Below, in pieces: positions 63,260 through 64,000 of a DNA stretch of 64,000 nucleotides (the first letter of the stretch is position 1; each line of letters starts with the position of its first letter). The notes under the pieces were generated by a model. It made no database searches and was not told where the DNA came from. It saw nothing but the letters and a program-made list of their open reading frames with translations. Location: positions 3,340,289-3,404,288 of the forward strand of contig NZ_CAJGZP010000001.1 of NCBI RefSeq assembly GCF_904846155.1, in the 5' to 3' direction. Made by a program: the position numbers and the translations under genes. The stretch comes from Psychrobacter fulvigenes. GTDB lineage: Bacteria > Pseudomonadota > Gammaproteobacteria > Pseudomonadales > Moraxellaceae.

Positions 63260-63394
63260 TTACACAGTAAGACGATGACGGCCTTTAGCGCGACGACGTG
63301 CTAAAACCTGACGGCCTTTTTTAGTTGCCATACGAGCACGGAAACCGTGAGTACGTTTACGCTTGATCACGCTTGGTTGGAATGTACGTTTCAT
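63260..63394 (-). CDS. rpmH: 50S ribosomal protein L34
   Basis: 44 residues. [20 protein letters not shown] is the universal L34 start, and the protein ends [10 protein letters not shown]. The start is at 63392-63394 and the stop at 63260-63262. It is very basic and of standard length. It is the typical gene bordering the dnaA-side of the origin in gammaproteobacteria, which places this window's right end near oriC. Confidence 0.97.
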   Translation of the reverse strand: MKRTFQPSVIKRKRTHGFRARMATKKGRQVLARRRAKGRHRLTV

Positions 63395-64000
63395 AACTCA
63401 CCTATCAAATAATGGACTAAATTCGTAATAACGGAGGATTATACCATTGCTTCATATCATGGTCAATAAACTAATTTGGCCTATATTCAAATGAATGAGT
63501 CCTTTGATAGTTTAAGTCGCTTTTTTGAACACTCGTTTTGTCAAAACCTCTGTTTGTAACTCTAGTTCCCCTGACCAAATAAATTGATTTATAGATTCAA
63601 TTTTTAAAAGTTATCCACAGCTTACCTCGAGCTCTATAATAATTAACTATTAATATATATATAAGTATTGTTGTTATTGGGCACTGTTATTTCTGAGGAT
63701 AAGTCTGTTTTCTTGATAACTATCAATATATTAGACTATGGGTAATCCTGTGGATAACCTGTGGGTGGAATATGGATAACTGACTCTATTGAGTTGTCCA
63801 CAAAACTATCCACAGTCTTGTCCACAAAAAACAGGATGTTATCCACAGGCTATATGTGTTAGATTAGCCCCTAGTTTGATATGTGGTTTGAAGACGCTCT
63901 GGGCTATAAGTTCTCTAATAATAATTAGAACTCATATTGAGTGTCGTATGGCTTATAGCGTTGAGGTTTTTTTTCTTAGATTAAAGGGTTAGTACTTTTC
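63395..64000. other. Origin-like region with clustered DnaA boxes, upstream side of dnaA
   Basis: 606 bases without a gene. Seven DnaA box-like 9-mers lie at 63611-63619, 63749-63757, 63771-63779, 63794-63802, 63806-63814, 63818-63826 and 63839-63847. Three are perfect TTATCCACA (either strand) and the others have one mismatch. An AT-rich stretch (63640-63670) could be the unwinding element. dnaA is expected just right of the window. Confidence 0.8.

Noticed and set aside
63789..63992. 67-codon frame within the DnaA-box cluster
   Set aside because: Its first half is a translation of repeated DnaA boxes (CPQNYPQSCPQ), so the repeats alone explain the frame.

Overview
The window looks like chromosomal DNA of a Psychrobacter-type gammaproteobacterium (Moraxellaceae). 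This rests on the moderate GC content, the protein style (DnaK, GrpE, HemN, MnmE and YidC all read as Moraxellaceae-like) and the order rpmH - rnpA/yidD - yidC - mnmE running away from a cluster of DnaA boxes at the right edge. The right end is therefore very probably next to the replication origin, with dnaA expected just beyond position 64000. Species is not determinable by eye.

Layout. 1-5.5 kb: a truncated D-2-hydroxyacid dehydrogenase, avtA, an IS256-family element with an 8-bp target duplication, a small membrane protein and an unusual protein made of three RidA-like domains. 5.6-11 kb: a complete urease operon, ureD-A-B-C-E-F-G. 11.6-20 kb: a DMT transporter, hisB/hisH, a PanZ-like protein, tRNA-Phe, a DUF4385 protein, gph and fhs. 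20-24 kb: a triheme cytochrome c, an exported flavin amine oxidase and a monoheme cytochrome lipoprotein, which look like one periplasmic respiratory oxidation module. 24-36.6 kb: comM, an arylamine N-acetyltransferase, hemN, a phytase-like esterase, an NfeD/SPFH pair, two tandem outer-membrane barrels, dnaK and grpE. 37-43.5 kb: a lipase/esterase, a small HMA-like protein, a metallophosphoesterase, a TIGR01777 epimerase, a fatty acid desaturase interrupted by an octanucleotide repeat, and its probable GbsR/MarR-type regulator. 43.5-51 kb: tsaC, dprA, a LysM protein, thrC, rsmB and fmt. 51.8-58.8 kb: a hybrid sensor kinase, ribE, ribD, nrdR and mnmE. 59-60.4 kb: an IS3-family element. 60.4-64 kb: yidC, a fused rnpA-yidD reading frame, rpmH and an origin-like region.

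The strongest unusual observations are these. (1) A probable phase-variable desaturase: five perfect 8-bp units plus one variant put the gene out of frame by exactly one unit. Palindromes resembling each other lie upstream of the desaturase and of the adjacent regulator. (2) A set of parS-like 16-bp palindromes spread over 40-58 kb, two of them sitting with perfect DnaA boxes in the ribD-ribE gap. (3) The flavoenzyme/cytochrome c gene trio. (4) The in-frame rnpA-yidD fusion with a very AT-rich linker. (5) The triple RidA protein. (6) An IS256 transposase whose third catalytic acid appears to be glycine. (7) An IS3 copy inserted in the loop of the yidC terminator. (8) Two families of palindromic intergenic repeats.
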